Origin: Candidatus Enterovibrio altilux
GTDB taxonomy: Bacteria; Pseudomonadota; Gammaproteobacteria; Enterobacterales; Vibrionaceae
Length of the DNA stretch: 64,000 bases
Direction of reading: 5' to 3'
NCBI RefSeq assembly: GCF_002381345.1
Contig: NZ_CP020660.1
Coordinates: 992,001 to 1,056,000 of the forward strand
The notes under the pieces are model-generated. The model had not been told where the DNA came from. It searched no databases and was given only the letters and a program-made list of their open reading frames with translations. Below, in pieces: positions 1 to 9,467 of the stretch. Made by a program: the position numbers and the translations under genes. How positions within the stretch are numbered: position 1 is the first letter of the stretch; the number at the start of each line of letters is the position of its first letter.

Positions 1-816
1 ATGGTTACGGCTGGTGAACAATCAGGACATTTAGGACCCGTTCTTACACATTTGGCTGATTTCGTTGAAAACCGTCAGCAGGTCAAAAGTAAATTAATCC
101 AATCGATGGTTTACCCCATTGTACTAACAGTTGCAGCTGTTACAATTGTTGCTTTCTTATTAGCCACTGTGGTGCCAGACATTGTTGGACAGTTTCTCCG
201 CACAGGTTCTGAACTGCCGGTAATTACGCAAGTCCTGCTGAACACGAGTCATTTTATCACCAGTTGGGGTCTGCTTGTTTTAGCGGCTTTTATTGGTCTT
301 ATTGTTCTTACGCAGGCGTTATTGAAAAACGAACAGCATAAGCTAGATTGGGATCATCGGATGTTAAGCATACCCGTTATAGGACGTGTTACTCGAGGCT
401 TAAACATTTCACGGTTTGCACGCACCTTATCAATTTGTACATCTAGTGCAATTCCATTGCTAGATGGCATGAAAGTAGCGACGAATGTCATGACTAATAC
501 CTGGATGCAAATAAAAGTATTAGAAGCATCAGACAGAGTGCGCCAAGGCTCAAGCCTTCGTGTATCTTTAGAAAAGTCCCAACTATTCCCGCCCATGATA
601 CTGCATATGATTGCCAGTGGTGAACGCAGTGGTGAACTTGAACAAATGCTCACACGGGCAGCAGATAATCAAGATCGAGATTTTGAAGCACAGGTTAATA
701 TTGCGCTTGGTATTTTCGGTCCGCTGTTGATTATTGGTATGGCAGGCATAGTTCTTTTTATCGTCGTGGCAACATTGATGCCCATTATCCAGCTTAATAA
801 TATTATTAGCATTTAA
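1..816 (+). CDS. gspF: Type II secretion inner-membrane platform protein GspF (EpsF), 5' end outside window
   Basis: C-terminal 271 residues of the polytopic inner-membrane platform protein of the type II secretion system, which links the cytoplasmic ATPase GspE to the pseudopilus. The family is about 400 residues, so the true start lies upstream of the window; the first ATG here is an internal methionine. Visible are the conserved VTAGEQSGHL stretch at the start and its repeat IASGERSGELEQML near residue 202, which mark the two duplicated GspF/PilC domains, with hydrophobic membrane segments near residues 37-63, 88-107 and 240-265. It is first in a tightly packed gspFGHIJKLMN operon and reads through without damage. 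The assignment is secure; only the missing 5' part is unknown. Confidence 0.95.
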   Translation: MVTAGEQSGHLGPVLTHLADFVENRQQVKSKLIQSMVYPIVLTVAAVTIVAFLLATVVPDIVGQFLRTGSELPVITQVLLNTSHFITSWGLLVLAAFIGLIVLTQALLKNEQHKLDWDHRMLSIPVIGRVTRGLNISRFARTLSICTSSAIPLLDGMKVATNVMTNTWMQIKVLEASDRVRQGSSLRVSLEKSQLFPPMILHMIASGERSGELEQMLTRAADNQDRDFEAQVNIALGIFGPLLIIGMAGIVLFIVVATLMPIIQLNNIISI

Positions 817-860
817 TCATAACATCCGCTGCTTAGCAGCATAGTCAAGAGAGATAGAGC

Positions 861-1301
861 ATGCAACGTCATCGTCAACAAGGTTTTACCTTACTAGAAA
901 TCATGGTTGTTATCGTTATTTTGGGCGTGCTTGCAAGTTTAGTTATACCAAACCTGCTGGGTAACAAAGATAAAGCTGATCAACAAAAAGCGATCACGGA
1001 TATTAGCGTGCTTGAACAAGCCCTCGATATGTATAAATTAGATAACAGTGTTCACCCAACCACAGACCAAGGATTAGAGGCCTTAATAAAAAAACCACAT
1101 AGCTCACCAAAGCCGATCAGCTATCGCGAAGGTGGTTACATCAAACGACTTCCACAAGATCCATGGGGTAATGATTACCAATTCCTGAATCCTGGTGAGC
1201 ATAGCATCATTGATATTTTTACTTTAGGTGCGGATCACCAAGAAGGCGGGGGAGGCATCAATCAAGATATTGGTAACTGGAACATGATGGACATTCGATA
1301 A
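861..1301 (+). CDS. gspG: Major pseudopilin GspG (EpsG)
   Basis: Major pseudopilin of the type II secretion system; it polymerises into the periplasmic pseudopilus that pushes folded exoproteins through the outer-membrane secretin. At 146 residues it has normal length. The prepilin peptidase site is clear: a short basic leader ending in QQG at residue 8, then FTLLEIMVVIVILGVLASLV, with Glu at mature position 5. The C-terminal half has the conserved TTDQGLEAL and DPWGNDYQ segments and the acidic calcium-binding loop region (FTLGADHQEGG). It follows gspF by 44 bases, with AAGAGAGATAGAG upstream as a ribosome binding site. Nothing suggests inactivation. The prepilin peptidase GspO is not in this window. 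Confidence 0.97.
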   Translation: MQRHRQQGFTLLEIMVVIVILGVLASLVIPNLLGNKDKADQQKAITDISVLEQALDMYKLDNSVHPTTDQGLEALIKKPHSSPKPISYREGGYIKRLPQDPWGNDYQFLNPGEHSIIDIFTLGADHQEGGGGINQDIGNWNMMDIR

Positions 1302-1307
1302 CTAATC

Positions 1308-1871
1308 ATGAAAAAATATTCAGCTGGGTTTACTTTACTGGAAATTTTATTAGTACTACTTCTAATAGCAACCAGTACGGTGATTGTAGTGCCTAATCTA
1401 CTTCAAAATCGCAATGATGAGGCAAAAGAAGAAGCATTGCGCTTCTATCAGTTAGTTAAGTTGTGGACCGAGCAAGCATTGTTAACGGGTCAAACTTTTG
1501 GTCTGCATTTTGATAATGATCATTATGCTTTGCATGAATTGACGCTAGATAATTGGGTACTGGTCTCGAATAGACGTTATGCCTATGCAGTAACGATGCC
1601 AAAAGGCGTTGAGCTACATTGGGAAGTCACGGGGTTTGTGACTGAAGGAAATCGCTTATTCAACCGTGAAAACCTGTTTAATTTAAAATTATTTACTAAC
1701 GAAAAAAAAGACAAACTTAAACCTAAGTCACCTCAAGTGATTTTAATGGGTAATGGAGAAATTATTCCTTTTACGCTAACTTTTTTAACTAATAAAAAAC
1801 GTTTATGGCAAGTGACAGGTAATGATATCGCAATCTTTGAGTTAACAGCGCTTAATGAGGATACAATGTGA
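1308..1871 (+). CDS. gspH: Minor pseudopilin GspH (EpsH)
   Basis: Minor pseudopilin of the type II secretion pseudopilus, a tip or shaft component. The 187-residue product starts MKKYSAG with cleavage expected after Gly7, followed by FTLLEILLVLLLIATSTVIV, the typical class III signal and N-terminal helix. The rest is poorly conserved in the family, so identity comes from the leader, the length and its place between gspG and gspI. The stop overlaps the start of gspI (ATGTGA), consistent with translational coupling. Intact. Confidence 0.92.
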   Translation: MKKYSAGFTLLEILLVLLLIATSTVIVVPNLLQNRNDEAKEEALRFYQLVKLWTEQALLTGQTFGLHFDNDHYALHELTLDNWVLVSNRRYAYAVTMPKGVELHWEVTGFVTEGNRLFNRENLFNLKLFTNEKKDKLKPKSPQVILMGNGEIIPFTLTFLTNKKRLWQVTGNDIAIFELTALNEDTM

Positions 1872-2230
1872 AAAAAGCGCATGGCTTTACTCTGATCGAA
1901 GTACTTATTGCCATGGCGGTGTTTGCTGTTGCTGCTATGACTGTGCTTAATTCGACAAGTCAGTACATGAATACACTTAAAGTATTAGAAGAAAAAATTT
2001 TTGCATCCATGGTTGCTAATAACCAACTGGCACTGCTTGTGCTTGAAGAAAAAGTGCCAACATCTGTTACAAATGGTAAGTCCAAATTGGCAGGTCGTAC
2101 ATGGTATTGGACGGTACAACCCACTATTACGACAGATCATACATTAAAAGTAGTAGAGCTTATTGTTTGGCAACATGAAGATAAACGTAACTCTATTGTA
2201 TCAGTTAAAATGTATGTTCCAGCCGATTAA
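1868..2230 (+). CDS. gspI: Minor pseudopilin GspI (EpsI)
   Basis: Minor pseudopilin that forms the GspI-J-K tip complex initiating pseudopilus assembly. The 120-residue product begins MKKAHG and is predicted to be cut after Gly6, before FTLIEVLIAMAVFAVAAMTV. A GTG start at 1868 overlaps the gspH stop. Length and the conserved MVANNQLALL segment after the first helix fit the family. It overlaps the chosen start of gspJ by 17 bases. Confidence 0.93.
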   Translation: MKKAHGFTLIEVLIAMAVFAVAAMTVLNSTSQYMNTLKVLEEKIFASMVANNQLALLVLEEKVPTSVTNGKSKLAGRTWYWTVQPTITTDHTLKVVELIVWQHEDKRNSIVSVKMYVPAD

Positions 2231-2900
2231 TATAGATCGACGAGCTAAAAAATTTAGACTCCCGAAACGGTGGAAAATTCATGGCTTCACGCTGGTAGAA
2301 GTGATGTTGGCATTAATGATTTTTGCCATGTTAAGCATATCAGCTAACCAAATTTTCCATAACGTGAACGCCGCTAATCAACAAACTAAAAAAGTAAGTG
2401 ATGCATTGATCGCTCTGCAACGTAGCATAGTGATTATGGACAGCGATTTTCGCCAGATACTCGCACGCTACTATCGCAACGGTGGTAATGAATCCGACGA
2501 AATTTTACTTGAAATGGGTGATAATTTATTGAATTCGGAAGCTGCCGGCATTCGTTTTGTCAGAGGAGGTTGGGCTAATCCACAGCAATTGCTTCCTCGA
2601 GGAGAAGTGGTAAAAGTCGGTTATCGCTTACAAAACAAGAAACTAGAACGCATCCGTTGGATGTTTGCCGATGATAGTTCTTCAACAGAACCTGCATTTA
2701 TAACATTAATGGAAGACGTGACAAATTTACAATTTGAAGTGTTTGATGATGCAAGGTGGCAAACACATTGGAATACTCCCCATGCCCTGCCGGAAGCTAT
2801 TCGTGTAACGTTAAGAACTGATCATTATGGTGATTTTACTCGGATCTATCTACTGCCAAGTCAGGTGTTATCTAATACACCTGTGGTTAAAAGACAATAA
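2214..2900 (+). CDS. gspJ: Minor pseudopilin GspJ (EpsJ)
   Basis: Minor pseudopilin of the GspI-J-K tip complex. I place the start at the ATG at 2214, inside the end of gspI, because the open frame further upstream begins with TTG in gspI coding sequence. The resulting leader of about 24 residues is long for the family, ending KIHG before FTLVEVMLALMIFAMLSISA. The product is 228 residues, near the usual length. The body matches GspJ (ALIALQRSIVIMDSDFRQIL; LPEAIRVTL near the C terminus). The stop overlaps the gspK start (TAATG). Confidence 0.9.
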   Translation: MFQPINIDRRAKKFRLPKRWKIHGFTLVEVMLALMIFAMLSISANQIFHNVNAANQQTKKVSDALIALQRSIVIMDSDFRQILARYYRNGGNESDEILLEMGDNLLNSEAAGIRFVRGGWANPQQLLPRGEVVKVGYRLQNKKLERIRWMFADDSSSTEPAFITLMEDVTNLQFEVFDDARWQTHWNTPHALPEAIRVTLRTDHYGDFTRIYLLPSQVLSNTPVVKRQ

Positions 2901-3886
2901 TGAGACGTTCTCAACTAGGGGTTGCGTTATTGATAGTTTTGCTCATGATGGCGTTGATGACCACGGTTGCGGTGAGTATGTCTAGTAGGATGTTCATGAA
3001 CTTCCACCGTACTGAGAACTTTCTCCATTATCAACAGGCTTATTGGTATGCCTGGTCAGTCGAGTCCCTTGCCCGTTACAGCATTGCCAAAAACATTAAG
3101 AATAAAGAAACAGTAACGCTCCACCTACCTTGGACAGTACAAAATAAAATTTATCAGTTAGATGACGGACAAGCAACCAGTAGTATATCTGACCGTCAGG
3201 CTTGCTTCAATCTAAATGGGTTACGGGACATTAAACCCCAGAAAAATGATACAAATCCACTGTTAGTCACGGTGCTGCAGCAGTTAATTGAATCGCAAGG
3301 CATTAATAGCTTTGAAGCGGAAACTGCAGCGGCATCAACGTGGGAATACATTGATACCAATACGAATGTACAATCACCTTTAGGTGTTGAAGACAGCGAA
3401 TATGAAACTCGTTCTCTCGCCCACATTACTCCAAATAATTTTATTGCGGATATATCAGAGTGGCGTGCTATTAATGGTGTTTCACAAGAAATATTTGAAA
3501 AGGTCAGTCCATTTTTGTGCGCTATACCAAGCAATGCTCTACTCATAAACGTTAATACTTTGACTGAAATGGATGCACCAATACTAAGCGCTATTTTTTA
3601 TCCAAATTTAAATAATCACAAAGCTAAACGGTTGATTAATGAACGAAATGCTATTCATGGATGGAAAAATATCGTAAGCTTTATGGATGAACCTATCCTT
3701 AGTAACATTAAGAAAGAAGACAGAAAACGTGTTCAAAATTTTTTCGCTGTTCACAGTCGCTTTTTTGAATTAGACACCATGATTACCATTGACAGTGCAA
3801 CGTTGCGAATGCGCGCACTATTGATAAGAGATGATAATGGCACGGTCACAGTTATCCGCCGCCGTTTTGGAGGAATCAATGCATGA
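2900..3886 (+). CDS. gspK: Minor pseudopilin GspK (EpsK), pseudopilus tip
   Basis: The large minor pseudopilin that caps the pseudopilus tip. The 328-residue product has the leader MRRSQLG, cleavage after Gly7, then VALLIVLLMMALMTTVAV; GspK lacks the usual Glu5, and that is seen here. The conserved CFNLNGL segment and the helical SAM-like region around WEYIDTN and EWRAINGVS are present. It overlaps gspJ by one base and gspL by 8 bases. Intact. Confidence 0.94.
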   Translation: MRRSQLGVALLIVLLMMALMTTVAVSMSSRMFMNFHRTENFLHYQQAYWYAWSVESLARYSIAKNIKNKETVTLHLPWTVQNKIYQLDDGQATSSISDRQACFNLNGLRDIKPQKNDTNPLLVTVLQQLIESQGINSFEAETAAASTWEYIDTNTNVQSPLGVEDSEYETRSLAHITPNNFIADISEWRAINGVSQEIFEKVSPFLCAIPSNALLINVNTLTEMDAPILSAIFYPNLNNHKAKRLINERNAIHGWKNIVSFMDEPILSNIKKEDRKRVQNFFAVHSRFFELDTMITIDSATLRMRALLIRDDNGTVTVIRRRFGGINA

Positions 3887-5084
3887 AATACTAACAATAA
3901 GGCTTAACAGTGATCCGCAGGAAACAATACCGTGGTTGGTATGGTCGCCAAATCAAAAAAATATACTTGCATCTGGAGAAGCTGAACGTTTAAAACAATT
4001 AGTAGAGTATGCCAAGGACCGTGAAGTCATGGCATTGGCAGATAGTGCTGCATTAACCCTAGTTTCTGTAGCTATTCCTTCTGGTAGTGAACGGCAATTA
4101 GAAACTGTCCTCCCTTATTTACTTGAGGACGATTTAGCACAGGATATCGATCAAGTACATGTCACTTTGTTAGGCAAAACAGGGACGCAGGCTCACGTTG
4201 CTGTTATCGAGCAACGTATTATCCAACGCTGGCTAACCAATCTGTTTGAGGTCGGTATATCCCTAAAATGTTTGGTGCCGGATTGTCTATGCTTACCGCA
4301 ACATGATGATGCATATAGTGTAGCCTTTTTTAATAATCGCTGGATTGTACGTGTTGGCTTAATGCAGGGCTGTGCGGCTGAAGCAATGTGGTTACCTATT
4401 TGGCTGCAAAGTGCAACAGCGTCAAACAGTAAAACGCAGCAAGTCATGCCTGTGGTTTGCTATTCCGAGTTGCTCAAGGATGCCCCTGAAAATTGGCGCT
4501 TTGTACCGTCAGACTTGATTATTTTAATGCTAGCACAAGGAGCAAGCCAAAGTCATTATTCGTTATTGACTGGCCGCTATAAACCTCAAAATCAATTTTA
4601 TAAACACCTTAAGCTTTGGCGTAATGTGGCATTTACTGCGGGCATATTAATATCCGTGCTTGGTCTAGAAAAAGTTGCTGATATTTACCAAATAGAAGCA
4701 TTGGCAGACCAATACCGCACACAAAGTGAAGCTACATTACGTTCAGTGCTTCCTAATAACCAACGCATTCCAACGGTTAGTTACCTTCGTCATTTAATGA
4801 ACAATGAAACCAGCCGTTTGTCTAGAAGCAGCGAACAGATGGGATTTATTATGTGGCTCTCTGAATTAGGGCTATCATTGAAAAGTATCTCTGGTATTCT
4901 ACTAGACTCGATACGTTACGATCAAAAATTGGGGACATTATACTTCAAGGCACGGGGAAAAAATTTCGGTGATTTGGATAAATTAAGAGAGATGCTTGCC
5001 ACTAAATACGAAACCGAAGTTGGCCAAACAAGCCGAGAGCAGGAAAATGTGACAGGCGAGTTTGTATTGAAGGTGGCACCATGA
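3879..5084 (+). CDS. gspL: Type II secretion protein GspL (EpsL)
   Basis: Bitopic inner-membrane protein whose cytoplasmic actin-like domain docks the GspE ATPase and whose periplasmic part pairs with GspM. The start is ATG at 3879, preceded by GGAGG at 3869-3873; this gives MHEILTIRLNSD, matching the Vibrio EpsL N terminus, and 401 residues. Conserved features are PWLVWSPNQ, RQLETVLPYLLEDDLAQD and one membrane segment near residues 248-266 (VAFTAGILISVLGL). It overlaps gspK and is translationally coupled to gspM (ATGATGA). Confidence 0.94.
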   Translation: MHEILTIRLNSDPQETIPWLVWSPNQKNILASGEAERLKQLVEYAKDREVMALADSAALTLVSVAIPSGSERQLETVLPYLLEDDLAQDIDQVHVTLLGKTGTQAHVAVIEQRIIQRWLTNLFEVGISLKCLVPDCLCLPQHDDAYSVAFFNNRWIVRVGLMQGCAAEAMWLPIWLQSATASNSKTQQVMPVVCYSELLKDAPENWRFVPSDLIILMLAQGASQSHYSLLTGRYKPQNQFYKHLKLWRNVAFTAGILISVLGLEKVADIYQIEALADQYRTQSEATLRSVLPNNQRIPTVSYLRHLMNNETSRLSRSSEQMGFIMWLSELGLSLKSISGILLDSIRYDQKLGTLYFKARGKNFGDLDKLREMLATKYETEVGQTSREQENVTGEFVLKVAP

Positions 5085-5569
5085 TGAAAGCAATATTAGC
5101 CTACTGGCAAAGATTGTCTCGTCGCGAACAGCTATTGCTGAATACAACAAGCGGTGCGCTGCTATTAGGTGCGTTTTATTGGAGCATTATTAGCCCATTA
5201 CAAAACCGTACTGAGCAGGCGCAGCAACGATTATCAAGTGAAAAAATATTGCTTACGTGGGTGACTGCAAAAGCAACTGAAATTACGACGTTACGGGCCG
5301 CAACAGGAAACAATGCTCAAGTGATGGCATTGTCGTTGAACCAAGCAGTGACCGCCAGTGTAAAGCGCTACGACTTGGAAATCATTCGGCTACAATCTCA
5401 ACAAGATGAATTGCAAGTTTGGTTGAAACCTATACCATTTAATACCTTACTTATATGGCTAAATTTCCTCGCAACATCGCACGATATTCAAGTGAAATCT
5501 CTCAATCTTAGCAAAGCAGATATGGATGGAGTGGTAGAAGTGAAAGGGCTCCAATTAGGGCGAAGATAA
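5081..5569 (+). CDS. gspM: Type II secretion protein GspM (EpsM)
   Basis: Small bitopic inner-membrane partner of GspL, stabilising the assembly platform. At 162 residues it has the typical length. It shows the short cytoplasmic stretch YWQRLSRREQLLLN, one membrane segment (about residues 22-40) and a periplasmic ferredoxin-like domain. The ATG at 5081 overlaps the gspL stop. Family sequence identity is usually low, so position in the operon is strong supporting evidence. Confidence 0.92.
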   Translation: MMKAILAYWQRLSRREQLLLNTTSGALLLGAFYWSIISPLQNRTEQAQQRLSSEKILLTWVTAKATEITTLRAATGNNAQVMALSLNQAVTASVKRYDLEIIRLQSQQDELQVWLKPIPFNTLLIWLNFLATSHDIQVKSLNLSKADMDGVVEVKGLQLGRR

Positions 5570-5571
5570 TT

Positions 5572-6318
5572 GTGAAAGACAAGGGTCATATCAGTGTAGT
5601 GTTTGTTCTCGTGTTATTAATTAGCGTCATTGCGCACATTCCTGCCAATTTTGCACTCCGCTACATACCGCAAATACCAGGATTAGAATTTCATAGCATA
5701 TCGGGAACAGTATGGAATGGTACCGTACAAGAATTTCGTTGGCAAAGCCAGTCCTTTGGAAACCTACACTGGACGTTTAATTGGCTGTCTGTGTTAATAG
5801 GAAATGCTGGTGTATCACTGTGTCTATCAGGCTTACCTGGGTTATCTGGCTGCGGTAATGTAGGCTATGAAATCAATGGGCTTTATGTTAGTAATTTATT
5901 TTTATCTGTGCCCGCGACATTTATTCAACCTTATGTACCTTATACACTGCCTGTGAACTTATCTGGCCAATTTGACTTAGCAATACGTAATTACACATTC
6001 AAAAAAGCATTTTGCGATACCTTAGATGGCCGTTTAGTATGGTCACAAAGTAATATTATTACACCTTTGAGCGAGGTAGATTATGGACTTATTGCCGCTA
6101 AACTTTCCTGCAATGAGGGCCATTTAGTCATCGCGAGTGACAATGAATCTGGAGCATTGCGAACAAAGTTCAATGTAGTATTTAATCCGGACCAACATTA
6201 TAGCATTAATGGCTGGTTTATCCCTGGTGAGGAATTACCAGAAGGTATTAAAAGTCAGCTCAGCTGGCTTGGACAACTGGACAATGAAGGTCGTTATAAA
6301 CTGAATACTAGTTATTAA
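5572..6318 (+). CDS. gspN: Type II secretion protein GspN (EpsN)
   Basis: Accessory protein of the type II system found only in some lineages including Vibrio; it has an N-terminal membrane anchor and its exact role is unsettled. The GTG start at 5572 lies 2 bases after gspM. The 248-residue product has an N-terminal hydrophobic segment (VVFVLVLLISVIAHIPANF) and the family-typical GLEFHSISGTVWNG motif near residue 42 and GLPGLSGCG near residue 97. It ends the operon; 11 bases after its stop an IS composite begins, so any native terminator has been lost or displaced. Confidence 0.92.
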   Translation: MKDKGHISVVFVLVLLISVIAHIPANFALRYIPQIPGLEFHSISGTVWNGTVQEFRWQSQSFGNLHWTFNWLSVLIGNAGVSLCLSGLPGLSGCGNVGYEINGLYVSNLFLSVPATFIQPYVPYTLPVNLSGQFDLAIRNYTFKKAFCDTLDGRLVWSQSNIITPLSEVDYGLIAAKLSCNEGHLVIASDNESGALRTKFNVVFNPDQHYSINGWFIPGEELPEGIKSQLSWLGQLDNEGRYKLNTSY

Positions 6319-6329
6319 TGCCTATGTAA

Positions 6330-7532
6330 GGCTTTATTTTCTGATTCAAGTTCAAATAGCAAATCTCAACATTATTCACTATTGAATAATCGATTACATA
6401 TTAGACATACCTAGTCCAGTTAGCTTATTTAACACCTTTATTATTACGTAGATTGCACTAACCTGAGCATGATGATCCCTTAAGCCCAATGTTCCTCCGA
6501 GGAGTTTTGGATTAAAAATATTACCGTCTTTACTATGGAACGTTTATGGTAATTAACCGCTACATTCCGCGGATAATATCGTTCCCTCATAAAACATTCC
6601 TTTAACACGATGGTTTCATAACCTTGTTTGGTGTCATCAGTACCATCGCCTAATATTGCATTAATTCTTCGGCAGGTCTATTGGAGCAGGTTAGGTAGCA
6701 CTTTACCGGCAGTCATATTTGATGTACTTAACACAGCAGGAATGATTTCATGCGTATTTATATCTACCACTAAATGTAACTTGTGCTAGACTCACTGTGT
6801 CCCATCAGTGCTCTGCTATTTTAACTCACGATTTGTCTTCATTCTAGACTGTTAGCCCGTAGAATCAATGAGTAAGTGCTTGATAGTTCCTTTCGTCTTC
6901 ATCTTGAATGTGGCGTTAACTATTTTAGCTGACTTGCTAATGCATGAATAATGAGGGCATGAGAATGGCAATTAAGTAATTTTAACACTAAAATTAATTC
7001 ATCTTTCCAGACATCTCAATGAGCATTAAGAACACATGCTTAACTATGAGAACCGTCACAATAGTTAAGTAGCTAAATAAACTAGGCTTCCCATTATTAC
7101 CTGATTTAACTTAATTCCATATCTGGATGCCTTATTTATTAATCCAAAATGTTAGTAAACCACTATTGATTAAAACGTGATTATACTGCTTCCAGTTAGT
7201 TCTTTTGTAACGAAGCTTATTCATAGACCTGAATGTTTCAGTTAACCTAGCTGTTTCGAGTGTTGATTAAAAATTTAGGTTCCTAACTTAGGAAATAAAG
7301 CTAACTTCCATAACATAAGCGTTCCCTAGCAGAGGCGCAATGGTTAGGGTCAAAGAATTATTCAGATGAATATTGAGCCTCAAGGATTACAATGCCCTGA
7401 TATGCGAAACTTATGCAATGATAAAAATGTTAAATAAGTTGATAGAACTAGGTATGCCTAACACGGAAGCGATTGTCTAATAATTCATAGTGTTGGAATT
7501 TTTATTTAAACTTGCATTATAAAACAAAGTCC
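6330..7532. mobile_element. Degenerate IS5-family composite with two right ends (junction type I)
   Basis: Fills the gap between gspN and nudE. Positions 6330-7303 are a minus-strand copy of an IS903-like element, beginning with the right (3') terminal repeat GGCTTTATTTTCTGATTC and ending with the left repeat near 7281-7302. Positions 7304-7532 are the 3' tail of a second copy on the plus strand, ending AAAACAAAGTCC. The transposase is riddled with stops and frameshifts. At 7303 the left end of the first copy abuts the sequence encoding the YREK region of the second; the same junction recurs near 15143, 21922, 42770 and 44745. No clear target duplication is visible at the outer ends. Confidence 0.85.
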
Positions 7533-7549
7533 TTTTATAGGAGAGAGAA

Positions 7550-8101
7550 ATGACGAAAAAACTCACGCTTCCTGAAATTTTGGATGCGAAAGTTGTTGCC
7601 AAATCGCGTTTATTTCAAATTGAATCACTAGATCTTCGCTTTAGTAACGGCGTTGAATACACCTATGAGCGAATGAAGCCAAGTGGCAGGCATGCTGTGA
7701 TGATCGTACCAGTAGCTGAGAATAATGATCTTATCTTGATTCGTGAATATGCTGCCGGAACGGAGCGCTATGAACTAGGCTTTCCAAAAGGCTTGATCGA
7801 TCTGAGTGAGACCGCCTTAGAAGCAGCAAATCGAGAGTTAAAAGAAGAAATAGGATTTGGTGCTAACCACTTTATTCAGTTAAAGGAAATAGTATTGGCT
7901 CCATCGTATTTTTCGAGCAAAATGACACTCTTTCTCGCGAAGGATTTGTATTCAGATAAACTCAAAGGCGATGAACCCGAGCCACTGGAATTAATACGTT
8001 GGCCAGTTCATAATACTGAAGCATTACTGTCTCACCTTGATTTTAGGGAAGCCCGTAGTATTGCAGCTTTACTTCTGGCATTTAAACAGCTTTCCGGCTA
8101 A
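7550..8101 (+). CDS. nudE: ADP compounds hydrolase NudE (Nudix)
   Basis: Nudix hydrolase that cleaves ADP-ribose, NADH and related ADP compounds. The 183-residue product carries a perfect Nudix box at residues 81-103 (G-x5-E-x7-REL-x-EE-x-GF), which supplies the metal-binding glutamates. Length and the N-terminal MTKKLTLPEILDAKVVAKSR match NudE. A strong ribosome site AGGAGAGAGAA precedes the ATG. It sits just upstream of cysQ, as in Vibrio, where both lie next to the type II secretion operon. The IS composite immediately upstream probably replaced its native promoter region; none is obvious. Confidence 0.95.
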   Translation: MTKKLTLPEILDAKVVAKSRLFQIESLDLRFSNGVEYTYERMKPSGRHAVMIVPVAENNDLILIREYAAGTERYELGFPKGLIDLSETALEAANRELKEEIGFGANHFIQLKEIVLAPSYFSSKMTLFLAKDLYSDKLKGDEPEPLELIRWPVHNTEALLSHLDFREARSIAALLLAFKQLSG

Positions 8102-8178
8102 TCGCACTATTAGTGTTTCTGCAGCAACCTTGTGGTATTAAAAGCAGTACTGGTGTGAAGGCCCTAAAGGAGCATTAC

Positions 8179-8994
8179 GTGAAGCTATCAGAGCTGCTGA
8201 AATCCGTAATTGAAATTGCCCACGAATCGGGTCAAGTTATTTTAAATATTTACCAGCAAGGGCATTTTACAAAAACAGTAAAGAGTGATAATACACCCGT
8301 AACCAGTGCCGATATAGCAGCACATAAGCTGATGATAAAAAGATTATCGATATTAACTCCTAATATTCCAGTACTTTCAGAAGAGGACACAAGCGTACCA
8401 TTTTATTTGCGTAAGCAATGGCAGCGTTATTGGCTGGTTGATCCACTTGATGGTACGCAAGAGTTCATTGCAGGAAGTGGTGATTTTGCAACAATTATTG
8501 CATTAGTGGAAAATAATAGGCCTGTGATGGGCGTTATTTATGGCCCCGTATCTGGTGTATTGTATTATGCAACAAAAGGACATGGAGCTTGGAAGATAAT
8601 AGCCACAAGTGAAAAAATTCGCCTGTCCACCCTTAAACACAGTGATACAATGTTGTCATTTTCCATTGCGATTAGCCGGCGACAGGACATTAGTGCGATT
8701 ACAGAACGTTTAGACCCTAGACGAGAGTACGATTTAGTGCCTCTGGGCTCTGCTGCTCTTAAATCATGCTTGGTTGCTGAAGGCACAGTAGATTGCTACC
8801 TCAGTTTAGGCCCCACAGGTGAGTGGGACACAGCAGCAACGCAATGCATTGTAGAAGAGTCTGGTGGATGCATTCTCGATATGACTTTATCGCCACTATC
8901 ATACAACGAACGTGATTCTCTCAAAAACCCAAATTTTATAGTCTTAGGTGATACTAGTTTGCCGTGGCAAGAGATTGTACGTTTAGAACTCTAA
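8179..8994 (+). CDS. cysQ: 3'(2'),5'-bisphosphate nucleotidase CysQ
   Basis: Hydrolyses PAP to AMP, recycling the by-product of sulfate assimilation and of acyl-carrier-protein phosphopantetheinylation. I choose the GTG at 8179, since AAAGGAG lies 6 bases ahead and the product then begins VKLSELLKSVIEIAHESGQV, matching the family; the longer open frame from 8113 has no support. The protein is 271 residues. Inositol-phosphatase-fold metal ligands are present: EED at 68-70, DPLDGT at 88-93, and GEWDTAA followed by EESGG in the C-terminal half. Intact and likely co-transcribed with nudE. Confidence 0.94.
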   Translation: MKLSELLKSVIEIAHESGQVILNIYQQGHFTKTVKSDNTPVTSADIAAHKLMIKRLSILTPNIPVLSEEDTSVPFYLRKQWQRYWLVDPLDGTQEFIAGSGDFATIIALVENNRPVMGVIYGPVSGVLYYATKGHGAWKIIATSEKIRLSTLKHSDTMLSFSIAISRRQDISAITERLDPRREYDLVPLGSAALKSCLVAEGTVDCYLSLGPTGEWDTAATQCIVEESGGCILDMTLSPLSYNERDSLKNPNFIVLGDTSLPWQEIVRLEL

Positions 8995-8999
8995 ATTGT

Positions 9000-9341
9000 A
9001 CGAATAATCTTATTCTCAATATTGCTCCTTTTCTTGGTGGGATAAGTGGAACCGCTTGTTTAATAAAAATAGCTTCGTAATATTGTCTGATGTCGTAAAC
9101 ATTATCAGCTGATATTTCATTGGTTTGGAGGCGGGTCTGTTTGAGCAAGTTAAGTAACACTCAGCATCAGTCACATTTAATACACTTAACTTAGCAGCAA
9201 TAATTGTATGCGTATTTATATCTACCACTAAAGATAATTTACACCAAACTCATCATTTCCTACCAGTGGCATGCTTTTTTACTTGTAATCTGCCTTCACC
9301 GTAGGTTCTGAGCCCCGTAGAATCAATGGCTAAGTACTGGG
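9000..9341 (-). mobile_element. Internal fragment of the IS5-family transposase
   Basis: Immediately after cysQ, about 340 bases match the middle of the repeated IS903-like transposase in reverse: reading the minus strand gives recognisable pieces of TGLK, HLA.DINTH, the LLKQTR segment and IKRAVPLIPPRKG. Both ends of the element are missing and the frame is broken several times. The remaining 9342-9467, up to the ilvD stop, holds nothing I can identify. Confidence 0.75.
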
Positions 9342-9467
9342 TGATGATCTTATAGCTTCAGTTGAATTGTATTACCCAACCCCTGTAAAATACGCGTAAT
9401 ATTTTGCATAAATACTTAGTATTGCTGAGTGAAATGTGCTCTTGCAGCTTGTGGGTCTGTGTCAAAA

